Shown: piece by piece, positions 22,117 through 31,490 of the stretch | Layout: the number at the start of each line of letters is the position of its first letter | Numbering within the stretch: the first letter of the stretch is position 1 | Origin: Paralcaligenes ureilyticus | Lineage (GTDB): Bacteria; Pseudomonadota; Gammaproteobacteria; Burkholderiales; Burkholderiaceae_B | Direction of reading: 5' to 3' | Assembly: GCF_004346225.1 (NCBI RefSeq) | Contig: NZ_SMAJ01000010.1 | Span: forward strand, 1-64,000 | Length of the DNA: 64,000 bases | The notes under the pieces: model-generated | Told to the model about the DNA's origin: nothing | Databases searched by the model: none | What the model saw: the letters and a program-made list of their open reading frames with translations, nothing else | Program-made: the position numbers and the translations under genes

Positions 22117-22650
22117 ATGCTGTCAATGACTGCCGAGCCTGCCGATTTCGACGCGCTGTACTTCCGCTCCGCCCTGGGCCGCTTTCCGACCGGGGTGACC
22201 GTGATTACGACCGAAGCCCGCGAGGACCACCAACCCATCGGCCTGACGATCAGTTCCTTCAATTCGGTTTCCCTCGATCCGCCCCTGGTGCTCTGGACCC
22301 TGACCAAAACCGCGTCGTCGCTGGTGCATTTCCAGCACAGCGAACGCTACGTCATTCATGTGCTTGCGGCCCAGCAGCGGGCACTCGCCAGGAAATTCGC
22401 GCGCGGCAGCCAGGCAAGCCGGTTCGAAGATGTCGAGTTGACCCATGCGCCCAATGGCGCGCTGATGCTGGACGACCCCCAGTGCACCGCCTGGTTCGAA
22501 TGCTATAACCACAGCCAGGTCGAAGCGGGCGATCATTTCATTTTTATCGGGCAGGTAGAACGCTGCCACCGCGGCTCGGGCCAGCCCCTGGTTTATCACG
22601 CGGGCGACTTCGACCTGACGCCGTCGGCCAAACCCCTGTCGCGTTTATAA
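22117..22650 (+). CDS. flavin reductase-like FMN-binding protein
   Basis: The product of about 177 residues belongs to the flavin reductase-like domain family (split-barrel FMN-binding, HpaC type), which supplies reduced flavin to a partner or acts as an FMN protein. RSALGRFPTGVTVITT opens the domain, ISSFNSVSLDPPLVLW is the flavin-binding region, and FIGQVERC closes the barrel. No partner monooxygenase is adjacent. Starts at 22117 (MLSMTAEP) and 22126 are both possible. An earlier in-frame ATG overlaps pdxH and adds unlike sequence. Confidence 0.85.
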   Translation: MLSMTAEPADFDALYFRSALGRFPTGVTVITTEAREDHQPIGLTISSFNSVSLDPPLVLWTLTKTASSLVHFQHSERYVIHVLAAQQRALARKFARGSQASRFEDVELTHAPNGALMLDDPQCTAWFECYNHSQVEAGDHFIFIGQVERCHRGSGQPLVYHAGDFDLTPSAKPLSRL

Positions 22651-22698
22651 CATCAAGGGCTTGCAGGCCTCACAACTTCAAACGGAGTGAACAGCGCG

Positions 22699-23817
22699 AT
22701 GACGGCAGACATAGATTGCGTGATTTTGGGCGCCGGTGTGGTGGGCCTGGCGGTCGCCCGCGAAATGGCGCTGGCCGGCCATGAAGTGCTGCTGGTGGAG
22801 GCCGCCGAGGCGATCGGCACAGGCGCCAGTTCACGCAATTCGGAAGTGATCCACGCGGGCATCTACTACCCGCAGGGCAGCCTCAAAGCCAGGCTGTGCG
22901 TCGAAGGCAGGCAACGGCTCTACGCCTATTGCGTCGAACGCAACATCCCTCACAAGCGCCTGGGCAAGCTCATCGTCGCCACCACACCCGAACAAGCCAA
23001 GGGGCTGGCGGCGATCGCCGCGCGCGCCCAACGCAATGGCGTCGACGATCTCTATCAAATCGGCGGCAGTCAGGCACGTGAACTTGAGCCTGAACTGCGC
23101 TGCGACGCTGCACTCGTATCGCCATCCACCGGCATCATCGATAGTCATGCCCTGATGCTGGCGTTGCAGGGCGATGCCGAAAATCATGGCGCCCAATGCG
23201 TCTTTCATACCCCCTTTGCCAGCGGCGAAGTGCTGAAAAACGGCGAATTCCGCCTGCGTTTTGAAGGCGCCGAAGCCATGGAAATAACGGCGCGCTGCGT
23301 CATCAATGCCTGCGGCCTGTCAGCGCCCTCGGTCGCCCGCCGGCTGTCGGGCCAACCCCAGGAACACATCCCGAACGCCTACTTCTGCAAAGGCAGCTAT
23401 TTCACCCTCTCGGGCAAGGCGCCATTTTCGAGACTGATCTATCCCATGCCTGACAATGCGGGACTGGGCGTACACCTGACTCTGGACCTGGGCGGCCAGG
23501 CCAAGTTCGGCCCCGACACGCAATGGATAGCCGACGAAGACTACACGCTGGACCCGCATCGCGGCGACTCCTTCTACGCGGCCGTCAGGCGTTACTGGCC
23601 CGCCCTGCCCGATGGCGCGCTAAGCCCCGGATATACAGGAATACGGCCCAAGATTACCGACGCCCATTCGGCCGCCGCCGATTTCGTCATTGCCGGGCCC
23701 GCCACGCACGGTGTCAACAATTTGCTCAATTTATTCGGCATCGAGTCGCCCGGCCTGACCTCCTGTCTGGCCATCGCCACCGCCGCGCGCGCCGCGCTTG
23801 AACAATCCGCCTCCTGA
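22699..23817 (+). CDS. FAD-dependent oxidoreductase, L-2-hydroxyglutarate oxidase-like
   Basis: The product of about 372 residues is a DAO-family flavoenzyme. [18 protein letters not shown] is the N-terminal dinucleotide-binding motif, followed by [19 protein letters not shown], a segment typical of L-2-hydroxyglutarate oxidase/dehydrogenase (LhgO-like). The C-terminal GYTGIRPKI and [15 protein letters not shown] fit the same family. It likely oxidises a short 2-hydroxy acid, with electrons passing to oxygen or quinone. ATG 22699 follows CGGAG at 22683-22687. A GTG at 22687 is in frame but overlaps that site. It sits between the flavin-reductase-like gene and purU in one run. Confidence 0.85.
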   Translation: MTADIDCVILGAGVVGLAVAREMALAGHEVLLVEAAEAIGTGASSRNSEVIHAGIYYPQGSLKARLCVEGRQRLYAYCVERNIPHKRLGKLIVATTPEQAKGLAAIAARAQRNGVDDLYQIGGSQARELEPELRCDAALVSPSTGIIDSHALMLALQGDAENHGAQCVFHTPFASGEVLKNGEFRLRFEGAEAMEITARCVINACGLSAPSVARRLSGQPQEHIPNAYFCKGSYFTLSGKAPFSRLIYPMPDNAGLGVHLTLDLGGQAKFGPDTQWIADEDYTLDPHRGDSFYAAVRRYWPALPDGALSPGYTGIRPKITDAHSAAADFVIAGPATHGVNNLLNLFGIESPGLTSCLAIATAARAALEQSAS

Positions 23818-23827
23818 AGCCTTGCCC

Positions 23828-24682
23828 ATGACCCAGCACGATTATGTACTGACCCTTTCCTGCCCGGACCGAACCGGCATCGTGCATAGCGTATCGGGCT
23901 GCCTGCTGGACCTTCACGGCAATATCGTCGAAGCCCAACAATTCGGCGACACGGAAACGCAGCGTTTCTTTCTGCGCGTGCACTTTACGCTGCCCGACCG
24001 CACCGACATCGCACAACTGCAAAACAGCTTTACGCCTGTCGCCGAAAAATTCGGCATGCAAGCCCGGTTTTATGACGCCCGGCAAAAATCCCGTGTACTG
24101 ATCCTGGTCAGCCGCCAGGGGCATTGTCTGAACGACCTGCTATTTCGCACGCACAGCGGGCTATTGCCGATAGAAATCGCCGGCGTTGTGTCCAACCACA
24201 ACGACTACGCCGACCTGGCCAATTCCTATCACGTGCCCTTCTTCCATCTGCCGGTCACACCCGACACAAAAACGGAACAAGAACAACGGATACTGCAACT
24301 CATCGATCGCGAACGCATCGACCTGGTCGTGCTGGCGCGCTACATGCAGGTACTGTCGCACGACATGTGCCAGGCTTTGGCCGGCCGCGCCATCAATATT
24401 CATCACAGCTTCCTGCCCGGCTTCAAAGGTGCGCGGCCTTATCACCAGGCCCACGCGCGCGGCGTCAAAATGATCGGTGCAACCGCGCACTATGTCACGG
24501 CCGAGCTGGACGAAGGCCCGATCATCGAGCAGGACATCGAACACGTCAATCACGCCCTGACTGCCCAGGACCTCGCACGCGTGGGCAGCGATATCGAATC
24601 CATGGTGCTGGCCCGCGCCGTGCGCGGCCACATCGAGCACCGCATCCTGCTGAACGGTCAGCGTACTGTTGTTTTCCGTTAA
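23828..24682 (+). CDS. purU: formyltetrahydrofolate deformylase
   Basis: PurU hydrolyses 10-formyltetrahydrofolate to tetrahydrofolate and formate. The 284-residue protein has an N-terminal ACT domain (YVLTLSCPDRTGIVHSVS) and a C-terminal formyl-transferase-like hydrolase domain. RAINIHHSFLPGFKGARPYHQA carries the catalytic Asn-His, and GATAHYVTAELDEGPIIEQD carries the His and Asp partners. This length and ACT domain separate it from PurN. The start 10 bases after the flavoenzyme stop is chosen because MTQHDYVLTLSCPDRTG matches the family. It is the last gene of the run. Confidence 0.96.
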   Translation: MTQHDYVLTLSCPDRTGIVHSVSGCLLDLHGNIVEAQQFGDTETQRFFLRVHFTLPDRTDIAQLQNSFTPVAEKFGMQARFYDARQKSRVLILVSRQGHCLNDLLFRTHSGLLPIEIAGVVSNHNDYADLANSYHVPFFHLPVTPDTKTEQEQRILQLIDRERIDLVVLARYMQVLSHDMCQALAGRAINIHHSFLPGFKGARPYHQAHARGVKMIGATAHYVTAELDEGPIIEQDIEHVNHALTAQDLARVGSDIESMVLARAVRGHIEHRILLNGQRTVVFR

Positions 24683-24715
24683 GGCAAACGGCTGGAGCGT
24701 GCCCGAGGAAAAAAT

Positions 24716-24740
24716 GCCACCCACAAGGGGTGGCGCTACA
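24716..24740 (+). repeat. REP-like hairpin (copy 15)
   Basis: Stem GCCACCC/GGGTGGC, loop ACAAG, tail GCTACA, between convergent purU and ggt. With no other hairpin in this gap, it may serve as the transcription end for one or both. Confidence 0.85.
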
Positions 24741-24753
24741 AAAGCACAGTCAT

Positions 24754-26547
24754 TCACCCACCCACAGCCTCCCCCTCACGGCGCGGATCAGCGCCGCCTT
24801 CCAGCCCCTGCGGCGTAAACACCACCCCCTGCAAACCGCTCGGGAAATCAACCTCCCGCACATCATGGCCCATCGCCCGCAACCCCGCCGCCAAACCATG
24901 CAAATCCGTATTCTTTTCCAGCTCCGTAAAACGATTCCTGCTACCCCGATTCGGCAAATCGATCGCCTGCTGAATATCCAGACCCCGATCAAGCACCCCG
25001 CGCAGCGTCTTGGCCACAAAATTGATAATCGCGCTGCCGCCCGGCGAACCTATCGCCATAAACGGCTTGCCATCTTTCAACACAATCATCGGCGACATCG
25101 AACTGCGTGGGCGCTTTAACGGCTCGACGCGATTGGCCACCGGCTTGCCCTGCGCATCGACATTGGACAAAGAAAAATCGGTCAGCTGATTATTCAACAA
25201 AAACCCGTCGACAAAAATCTTGCTCCCAAAAGCCGACTCGATCGTACTGGTCATCGACACTACATTCGATTGCGCATCCACCACCACAATATGCGTAGTC
25301 GACGGAATCTCGGGAGAATCGTCGCGGCCTCGCCGCGCCAGCATATGCGCTGGATCGCCCGGCGGCGCCACGCCAATACTGCGATCGGCGCGGATCAACC
25401 CGGCGCGCAAGGCCAAATATTTCGCATCCAGCATCGCATGCACCGGCACGTCCACAAAATCCGGATCAGCCACGTAAAAATCGCGATCCGCATAAGCCAG
25501 CTTTCCGGCTTCCGCAAAATAATGCACGGCCATCAAAGAATCGACCGGATAGTGGTCGATAGGCGTATGCGACAAAATCTTGAGCATCTGCATCACCGCC
25601 AGCGGACCCGAGCTGGGTGGCGGCATCCCGCACAACTCATACGACTTATACGGCGTGCAAACCGGCGCGCGCTCGACCGCGCGATAACCCGCCAGATCGG
25701 CCAGGGTCATATCGCCCGGCACTGGATGATGCGCGATCGCATCGACAATGTCCTGTGCAATCGGCCCAGTGTAAAAGGCATCGGGCCCTTGCTCGGCAAT
25801 TTTCCGCAGCACCTGGGCCAGTGCCGGATTGCGCAAACGATGGCCGACCGGCCACGCATGCCCATCGGGCTGGTAGAAATAGGCCGCCGCGGCGGGCTGC
25901 TGGCGCAGTGCCGTATTCTGTTCCAGCAAGGCGTGCAGGCGCGGCGACACCTCGAACCCCTCTTCGGCCAATTGAATTGCCGGCGCAAACAAAGCCTTCC
26001 AGGGCAAATGCCCCTGCTGATTGTGCAGCAAGGCCAAGGCGCGCAGCACGCCCGGCGTACCGACCGAGCGCCCGCTATTGACGGCGTCCCAAAACGGCAT
26101 CGCCTTATGGCCGCGCATGAATCGGTCGCTGCGGGCCGCCGCCGGCGCCGTTTCCCGGCCGTCGAAGGCGCGCACCCGGTGCTGCCGCGCGTCGTAGCTG
26201 ACAATGAACGCCCCGCCCCCCAAGCCGGACGACTGCGGCTCGACCAGATTCAATACCCACTGTGCGGCAATCAAGGCGTCAACCGCGTTGCCGCCCTGCT
26301 TGAGCATCGCCAGCCCGGCCTCGCTGGCCAGGGGATTGGCGCTGGTCACCATAAAGTGCGCAGCGTGCACGACCTTGTGCTGCACACGCCCGGTGGCTGC
26401 CTCCGGATTGATATCCTCGGCCACCATGGCTTTTTGCAGCGGATCGAGCGGCCCTTTGGCCAGCGCAATGCCCGGCGCAAACGCCAGACCCAGCTCGATC
26501 GCCAGGCCCAGTACAAACGAACGGAAAAGCACCCGCTTTTTATTCAT
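24754..26547 (-). CDS. ggt: gamma-glutamyltransferase (secreted)
   Basis: Ggt cleaves glutathione and other gamma-glutamyl compounds in the periplasm and matures by self-cleavage into two subunits. The 597-residue precursor starts with a signal peptide (KKRVLFRSFVLGLAIELGLAF...ALA). The large-subunit core contains GGNAVDALIAAQWVLNLVEPQSSGLGGGAF and DGRETAP. The autocleavage nucleophile is Thr417 in PSTTHIVVVD, and RPRSSMSPM and GSPGGSAII are the substrate-binding loops of the small subunit. Start 26547 has GGGAG upstream. It overlaps the preceding LysR gene by 4 bases, so regulator and enzyme are co-transcribed. Confidence 0.95.
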   Translation of the reverse strand: MNKKRVLFRSFVLGLAIELGLAFAPGIALAKGPLDPLQKAMVAEDINPEAATGRVQHKVVHAAHFMVTSANPLASEAGLAMLKQGGNAVDALIAAQWVLNLVEPQSSGLGGGAFIVSYDARQHRVRAFDGRETAPAAARSDRFMRGHKAMPFWDAVNSGRSVGTPGVLRALALLHNQQGHLPWKALFAPAIQLAEEGFEVSPRLHALLEQNTALRQQPAAAAYFYQPDGHAWPVGHRLRNPALAQVLRKIAEQGPDAFYTGPIAQDIVDAIAHHPVPGDMTLADLAGYRAVERAPVCTPYKSYELCGMPPPSSGPLAVMQMLKILSHTPIDHYPVDSLMAVHYFAEAGKLAYADRDFYVADPDFVDVPVHAMLDAKYLALRAGLIRADRSIGVAPPGDPAHMLARRGRDDSPEIPSTTHIVVVDAQSNVVSMTSTIESAFGSKIFVDGFLLNNQLTDFSLSNVDAQGKPVANRVEPLKRPRSSMSPMIVLKDGKPFMAIGSPGGSAIINFVAKTLRGVLDRGLDIQQAIDLPNRGSRNRFTELEKNTDLHGLAAGLRAMGHDVREVDFPSGLQGVVFTPQGLEGGADPRREGEAVGG

Positions 26548-27452
26548 ACCCGCTCTCCCTCCAGCCTGTTTTCCACAATGACATCGCGCAACCACGACTC
26601 GAAGGCCTGCAACGGTTCGGACCGCTCATTGTTATCCGGATAGCCAAAAAAATACGCCTCGCGCACCGTCAATCCACCCCCGAACGGCGCCTGCAGACGG
26701 CCCGCTTTCAAATCGTCCTGCACCAGAAACCGGGGCATCAGCGCCACCCCCATCCCGGCCTGCACCGCCGCCAGCGTCATGGTAAACAACTCATAACGCG
26801 GCCCGGCGCTGATCGACGGCGCATATTCCCGTTGATGCTCGCGATACCACTGGCGCCACGCATCGGGACGCGAAGTCATATGCAAGTGCGTAAGCACGGC
26901 AGGCCCTGCGCGCTCGGCCTCCAAGGCCAATCGGGGAATGCAGACCGGCAGGAGCTCGCCCTCATCGAACAGCTTGATGCCCTGAGTGTGCGGCCACATC
27001 TGCGCGGCATGATAGATGGCCGCGTCAAACGGATGATCGTTGAACTGGAAAGGCAAAGTGCGAACCGACAGGCTGACCGCAATATCTTCATGCCGTTTCT
27101 TGAAATCAGGCAAGCGCGGAATCAGCCAGGCGGTCGCCATCGTGGGCAAAACGGCAATGTGCAGGCTGCGGCCCATACCTGACCGCGACACCAGTCCGAA
27201 AGTGTCTTTTTCCAGCTGCTCCAGGTGATGCCGCACCCTGGCTGCATACTCGGCTCCGGCATCGGTGAGCGCAACCCGGCGGCGAACCCGGGAAAACAGC
27301 TGTACGCCCAGCCGGTCTTCCAGGCCGGCAACCTGCCGGTAGACAGCGCTGTGGGTCAAGGCCAGCTCTTCGGCAGCGCGCGAAAAAGACCCCAGGCGCG
27401 CGGTCGCCTCAAACGCCTGCAGGGCTCCGAGGTTAGGTATGCCGTTTCTCAT
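26544..27452 (-). CDS. LysR-family transcriptional regulator (GcvA-like)
   Basis: The 302-residue product has the N-terminal helix-turn-helix of LysR proteins (GSFSRAAEELALTHSAVYRQV at about 21-41) and a periplasmic-binding-type effector domain from about 92. ALQAFEATARLGSFSRAA and a short PRFLVQDDL segment recall the GcvA/AmpR subgroup. LysR genes are usually divergent from their target. This one is both divergent from the ThDP-enzyme gene and directly upstream of ggt, so either or both may be targets. Confidence 0.92.
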   Translation of the reverse strand: MRNGIPNLGALQAFEATARLGSFSRAAEELALTHSAVYRQVAGLEDRLGVQLFSRVRRRVALTDAGAEYAARVRHHLEQLEKDTFGLVSRSGMGRSLHIAVLPTMATAWLIPRLPDFKKRHEDIAVSLSVRTLPFQFNDHPFDAAIYHAAQMWPHTQGIKLFDEGELLPVCIPRLALEAERAGPAVLTHLHMTSRPDAWRQWYREHQREYAPSISAGPRYELFTMTLAAVQAGMGVALMPRFLVQDDLKAGRLQAPFGGGLTVREAYFFGYPDNNERSEPLQAFESWLRDVIVENRLEGERV

Positions 27453-27611
27453 TAACGCTCCCAGGCGAGTCCCTTGCGGGGGAAATAAGCCGCCGCTACC
27501 TCTAGCGGTAGAATCAAGCCACTCAAACTATAGTCCGTCATGCCGAATAGGCACGACATTGTGCAATTTTATCAATTGCGTTATGCACATAATGCACATT
27601 ATTCTGGATAG
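27453..27611. promoter_or_regulatory. LysR / ThDP-enzyme divergent control region
   Basis: Bases 27563-27579 hold GCAATT-TTATC-AATTGC, an inverted repeat of the size bound by LysR proteins. Just to its right is a direct repeat ATGCACAT (27583-27590 and 27592-27599). A/T content rises sharply here. Binding by the adjacent regulator is inferred from position only. Confidence 0.5.
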
Positions 27612-29303
27612 ATGATGAAATCTCAATCTCCCGCACCCCGCCTAGGCGGCCATATCCTGGTCGATCAGCTGGTTGCCCATGGCGTCCAGCACGTTTTTTG
27701 CGTTCCCGGAGAAAGCTACCTGGCCGTGCTCGACGGCCTGCACGACGTTGCGATCAACGTCACCGTATGCCGCCAGGAAGGCGGTGCCGCCATGATGGCC
27801 GATGCCCATGGAAAGCTGACCGGCCAGCCGGGAATCTGCATAGTGACCCGCGCGCCTGGCGCCTCCAACGCCATGGCGGGCATCCATATCGCCCACCAGG
27901 ACTCGACTCCGCTCATCATGTTTGTCGGCCAGATCGGCCGGGGCATGCGCGAACGCGACGCGTTCCAGGAAATGGACTATCGCGCCGTATTCGGCACCCA
28001 GGCCAAGTGGGCCACCGAAATCGACCAGATCGAACGCATTCCTGAAATCGTCTCGCGCGCCTTTCACATCGCCACCTCGGGACGGCCCGGCCCCGTGGTC
28101 ATCGCGCTTCCCGAAGATATGCTGACCGAATACGCCAGCGTTGCCGACGCGCCACACTACCAGCTAGTGGAAACCTCGCCCACCCAGGCACAGCTAACGC
28201 AGCTCGGCGAACAGCTGGCTCAGGCCAAACAACCCATCGCCATCCTCGGCGGATCGCGCTGGAACGCCCAGGCCGTCGAACAGTTCGGCGACTTTGCCAA
28301 ACGCTACCAACTACCCGTTACCGTGCAGTTCAGGCGGCAAATGCTGTTTCCGACCAATCACCCGAACTTCGTGGGCGATCTGGGCCTGGGCAGCAACCCC
28401 GCGCTGATTCAATATATCCGCGACGCCGACCTGGTTCTGCTGGTGGGCGGGCGCATGTCGGAGATTGCCAGCCAAAGCTACACGCTGCTGGATATTCCCG
28501 TCCCCAAACAAAATCTGGTCCACGTTCATCCCGACAGCGCCGAACTCAATCGCGTCTATCGCGCCAACCTTGCCATTAACGTCTCGCCCATCGCGTTCGC
28601 GGACGCGGTAATGCACGTCAAACCCAGCCGTACACCGGCCTGGGCGGCAGCCGGACAGGCGCTGCGCGACAGCAACCTCAACTGGCGCGACCCCAGCCGC
28701 ATCCAGCATCCCGGCGCGCTGCAGATGGGCCAGGTCATGAGCTATCTGGAATCGCATCTGCCCGAGGACGCCATCCTATGCAACGGGGCGGGCAACTACG
28801 CTACCTGGCTGCACCGCTTCCACCAGTTCAAACACTTCGGCACGCAGCTTGCTCCGACGTCGGGATCCATGGGCTACGGTCTGCCCGCCTCGGTGGGCGC
28901 AAAACGCATCTACCCCGACCGGACTGTCATCTGCTTTGCCGGCGACGGCTGCTTCATGATGCACGGACAGGAATTCGCCACCGCCGTGCAATACCAGTTG
29001 CCCATTGTGGTAATCCTAATCGACAACGGCATGTACGGCACCATCCGCATGCACCAGGAACGCCACTACCCTGCCCGCATTTCAGGCACTGCGCTGAACA
29101 ACCCCGATTTCGCTGCTTACGCCGAGGCTTTTGGCGGCCATGGCGAACGTGTCGAAACCACTGAACAGTTCGCCCCGGCCTTTGAACGCGCGCTCGCAAG
29201 CGGCAAGCCGGCTATCGTGCATTGCCTGATCGATCCGGAAACCATCTCGCCCACCACCACGCTCGCCAAGATTCGCCAGCAGGCGCTGGCATCCAAGGCG
29301 TAA
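27612..29303 (+). CDS. thiamine diphosphate-dependent enzyme, acetolactate synthase-like
   Basis: The 563-residue protein has the three-domain architecture of ThDP decarboxylase/ligase enzymes. The N-terminal Pyr domain carries the catalytic Glu34 in FCVPGESYLAVLDGL. A middle domain follows at about 195-330. The C-terminal PP domain has the ThDP/Mg motif GDGCFMMHGQEF, from about residue 444 through IDNGMYGT. It resembles IlvB-type acetolactate synthases and related oxalyl-CoA or benzoylformate decarboxylases, but no small regulatory subunit gene follows. It does not look like sulfoacetaldehyde acetyltransferase, despite the upstream sau-like genes. Reaction unknown. Confidence 0.85.
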   Translation: MMKSQSPAPRLGGHILVDQLVAHGVQHVFCVPGESYLAVLDGLHDVAINVTVCRQEGGAAMMADAHGKLTGQPGICIVTRAPGASNAMAGIHIAHQDSTPLIMFVGQIGRGMRERDAFQEMDYRAVFGTQAKWATEIDQIERIPEIVSRAFHIATSGRPGPVVIALPEDMLTEYASVADAPHYQLVETSPTQAQLTQLGEQLAQAKQPIAILGGSRWNAQAVEQFGDFAKRYQLPVTVQFRRQMLFPTNHPNFVGDLGLGSNPALIQYIRDADLVLLVGGRMSEIASQSYTLLDIPVPKQNLVHVHPDSAELNRVYRANLAINVSPIAFADAVMHVKPSRTPAWAAAGQALRDSNLNWRDPSRIQHPGALQMGQVMSYLESHLPEDAILCNGAGNYATWLHRFHQFKHFGTQLAPTSGSMGYGLPASVGAKRIYPDRTVICFAGDGCFMMHGQEFATAVQYQLPIVVILIDNGMYGTIRMHQERHYPARISGTALNNPDFAAYAEAFGGHGERVETTEQFAPAFERALASGKPAIVHCLIDPETISPTTTLAKIRQQALASKA

Positions 29304-29375
29304 TGCCGGAGCGGGTTCTGCGTTTTCTGTAAAAATATTTTAAACTTAAATCTCTTTTTCCCTACGGAGCAAACC

Positions 29376-30569
29376 ATGTCTGCTGCCCCTTCCTTCCACT
29401 GGCAAGATCCCTTATTGCTGGACGCCCAGCTCACCGAAGAAGAGCGCATGGTGCGCGATGCCGCCCATGCGTACGCGCAAGACAAGCTGGCCTCGCGCGT
29501 GCTCGACAGCTTTCGCCATGAAAAAACCGATCCGGCCATTTTTGCCGAGATGGGCGACCTGGGCTTGCTGGGCGCGATGATCCCCGCCGAGTACGGCGGC
29601 GCCGGCCTCAATTACGTTTGCTACGGGCTGATTGCCCGCGAGGTCGAACGCGTCGATTCCGGCTACCGTTCCATGATGAGCGTGCAGTCGTCGCTGGTCA
29701 TGGTGCCCATAAACGAATTCGGCAGCGATGCACAGAAAAAGAAATATCTGCCCAAACTGGCGAGCGGCCACTGGATAGGCTGCTTTGGCCTGACCGAGCC
29801 GAATCACGGCTCCGACCCCGGCAGCATGGAGACACGTGCCGTCAAAACCGCCGATGGCTACTCGCTGAGCGGCAATAAAATGTGGATCACCAACTCACCC
29901 ATTGCCGACGTGTTCGTGGTCTGGGCCAAGTGCGTGGGCGGTGAATTCGACGGCAAGATCCGCGGCTTCATCCTGGAAAAAGGCATGGATGGCCTGTCGA
30001 CCCCGGCCATCCATGGCAAGGTGGGCCTGCGCGCCTCGATTACCGGCGAAGTCGTGATGGACGAAGTCGAAGTGGCTGCCGAACAAATGATGCCCGGCGT
30101 CAGCGGCCTCAAAGGCCCCTTCACCTGCCTGAATTCGGCACGCTACGGCATCGCCTGGGGTGCATTGGGCGCCGCTGAATTCTGCTGGCACATGGCGCGC
30201 CAGTACACCCTGGACCGCAAACAATTCGGCCGCCCCCTGGCCGCCAACCAGCTTGTCCAGAAAAAGCTGGCCGATATGCAAACCGAAATCACCCTGGCGC
30301 TGCAAGGCTGCCTGCGCCTGGGCCGCATGAAGGACGAAGGCACGGCCGCCGTAGAAATCACCTCCATCATGAAGCGCAACTCCTGCGGCAAGTCGCTCGA
30401 CATCGCCCGCATGGCCCGCGATATGCTGGGCGGCAACGGCATCTCGGACGAATTCGGCGTGGCGCGCCACCTGGTCAACCTGGAAGTCGTCAACACCTAC
30501 GAAGGCACCCACGACGTCCACGCCCTGATTCTGGGACGTGCGCAAACCGGGATTCAGGCGTTTTTCTAA
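29376..30569 (+). CDS. gcdH: glutaryl-CoA dehydrogenase
   Basis: GcdH is an FAD acyl-CoA dehydrogenase that oxidises and decarboxylates glutaryl-CoA to crotonyl-CoA in lysine, tryptophan and some aromatic acid degradation. The 397-residue product has [19 protein letters not shown] and [18 protein letters not shown] (FAD/substrate region), [15 protein letters not shown], and the C-terminal catalytic Glu in [20 protein letters not shown], which is specific to GcdH within the superfamily. It follows the ThDP enzyme by 72 bases. The pyruvate-like enzyme upstream does not obviously share its pathway. Confidence 0.94.
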   Translation: MSAAPSFHWQDPLLLDAQLTEEERMVRDAAHAYAQDKLASRVLDSFRHEKTDPAIFAEMGDLGLLGAMIPAEYGGAGLNYVCYGLIAREVERVDSGYRSMMSVQSSLVMVPINEFGSDAQKKKYLPKLASGHWIGCFGLTEPNHGSDPGSMETRAVKTADGYSLSGNKMWITNSPIADVFVVWAKCVGGEFDGKIRGFILEKGMDGLSTPAIHGKVGLRASITGEVVMDEVEVAAEQMMPGVSGLKGPFTCLNSARYGIAWGALGAAEFCWHMARQYTLDRKQFGRPLAANQLVQKKLADMQTEITLALQGCLRLGRMKDEGTAAVEITSIMKRNSCGKSLDIARMARDMLGGNGISDEFGVARHLVNLEVVNTYEGTHDVHALILGRAQTGIQAFF

Positions 30570-30604
30570 GATATGCCCGTGAATCTGTGATATGCCGTTG
30601 AATC

Positions 30605-30690
30605 TGTAGCGCCACCCCTTGTGGGTGGCATTTTTGCTAAACACGGTGCAGGTTATTGCGTAGATGGCAGCCACAAGGGCTGCCACTACA
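30605..30690. repeat. REP-like pair, tail-out (copies 16 and 17)
   Basis: A minus copy at 30605-30629 (GCCACCC stem) and a plus copy at 30666-30690 (GGCAGCC stem, tail altered to ACTACA). Here the tails point away from each other, unlike the facing doublets. A near-tandem duplication at 30570-30607 (GATATGCC..GTGAATCTGT twice) precedes it, repeating the spacer-type sequence seen in doublets. Confidence 0.8.
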
Positions 30691-30805
30691 TGGGTTCATG
30701 GCGCCCACCGCCGCACCTCTATCCGGCAAGCCGCCCAAAATTCTTCTTATTGAAAAAGGCTGACGCAAGATATACTGCCCACAAAGCCAACAGGAGGTGG
30801 GAAGC

Positions 30806-31258
30806 ATGAAAGGGACCATTCTGGACGTTAATGCAGGCGCCGGCACGGGGCTTATTGCTGGCGACGACGGCAAGCGCTACACCTTTGTAACGGCCGAATG
30901 GCGCGGCCAAACTCTTGGCCAGGCAGGGCAGAAAGTCGATTTCGAAGCACAGGACGACACCTCCACGGCAACCGCCGTTTTCCCCGACCGGGCCGCCAGC
31001 ACCGACGATTCCTCAAAAAAAATCGCCGCAGGGCTCCTGGCGCTGTTCCTGGGAGGCTTGGGCATACACAAGTTTTACCTGGGCTACACCAAAGAAGGCG
31101 TCATCATGCTGGTGGTGTTTCTGCTGGGATTCATTTTGCTCACCATCCCAACGGTCGTCGTCGGCGTGATCGCCTTTATTGAAGGCATCATCTACCTCAC
31201 CAGGTCAAACGCAGACTTCGAACGAATCTACGTAACCGGGCGCAAGCCCTGGTTCTAG
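30806..31258 (+). CDS. TM2-domain membrane protein with N-terminal cold-shock-like domain
   Basis: Residues 1-60 (MKGTILDVNAGAGTGLIAGDDGKRYTF and onward) resemble the small cold-shock-like beta-barrel found in front of TM2 domains. Residues 70-125 form a TM2 domain: KKIAAGLLALFLGGLGIHKFYLG, then a second hydrophobic helix, joined by a short turn. TM2 proteins are small inner-membrane proteins of unknown job. The ATG at 30806 has AGGAGGTG 7 bases upstream. A GTG at 30797 is in frame but lies within that site. Length 150 residues. Confidence 0.85.
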   Translation: MKGTILDVNAGAGTGLIAGDDGKRYTFVTAEWRGQTLGQAGQKVDFEAQDDTSTATAVFPDRAASTDDSSKKIAAGLLALFLGGLGIHKFYLGYTKEGVIMLVVFLLGFILLTIPTVVVGVIAFIEGIIYLTRSNADFERIYVTGRKPWF

Positions 31259-31268
31259 GCGGCGCGTA

Positions 31269-31470
31269 GGCACCCACGAGGGGTGCCGCTACAAAACATA
31301 TTCATGAATCGGTACAAAAACATACCCGTGAATCATGTAGCGCCACCCCTTGTGGGTGGCACAACCCTGGCAATCAAGACGGCATCGATAACCTTGCGTT
31401 GATGGCAGCCACAAGGGCTGCCGCTACATGCGACCGCCACGTATTTGTAGCTGCAACCCTTGTGGCTGCC
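31269..31470. repeat. two successive REP-like doublets (copies 18-21)
   Basis: Doublet one is 31269-31293 (plus; its loop reads ACGAG) facing 31336-31360 (minus). Doublet two is 31404-31428 (plus) facing 31446-31470 (minus, stem partly decayed: GTAGCTGCAACCC). These are the last copies before a 20.9-kb stretch with none. Confidence 0.85.
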
Positions 31471-31490
31471 ATCATGGCATCAAACAATGG

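Noticed and set aside
27612-29303. The ThDP enzyme as sulfoacetaldehyde acetyltransferase (Xsc), which would complete a sulfoacetate pathway
   Set aside because: Its N-terminal and cofactor regions read like acetolactate synthase-type enzymes, and it lies 18 kb from the sau-like genes under a different regulator.
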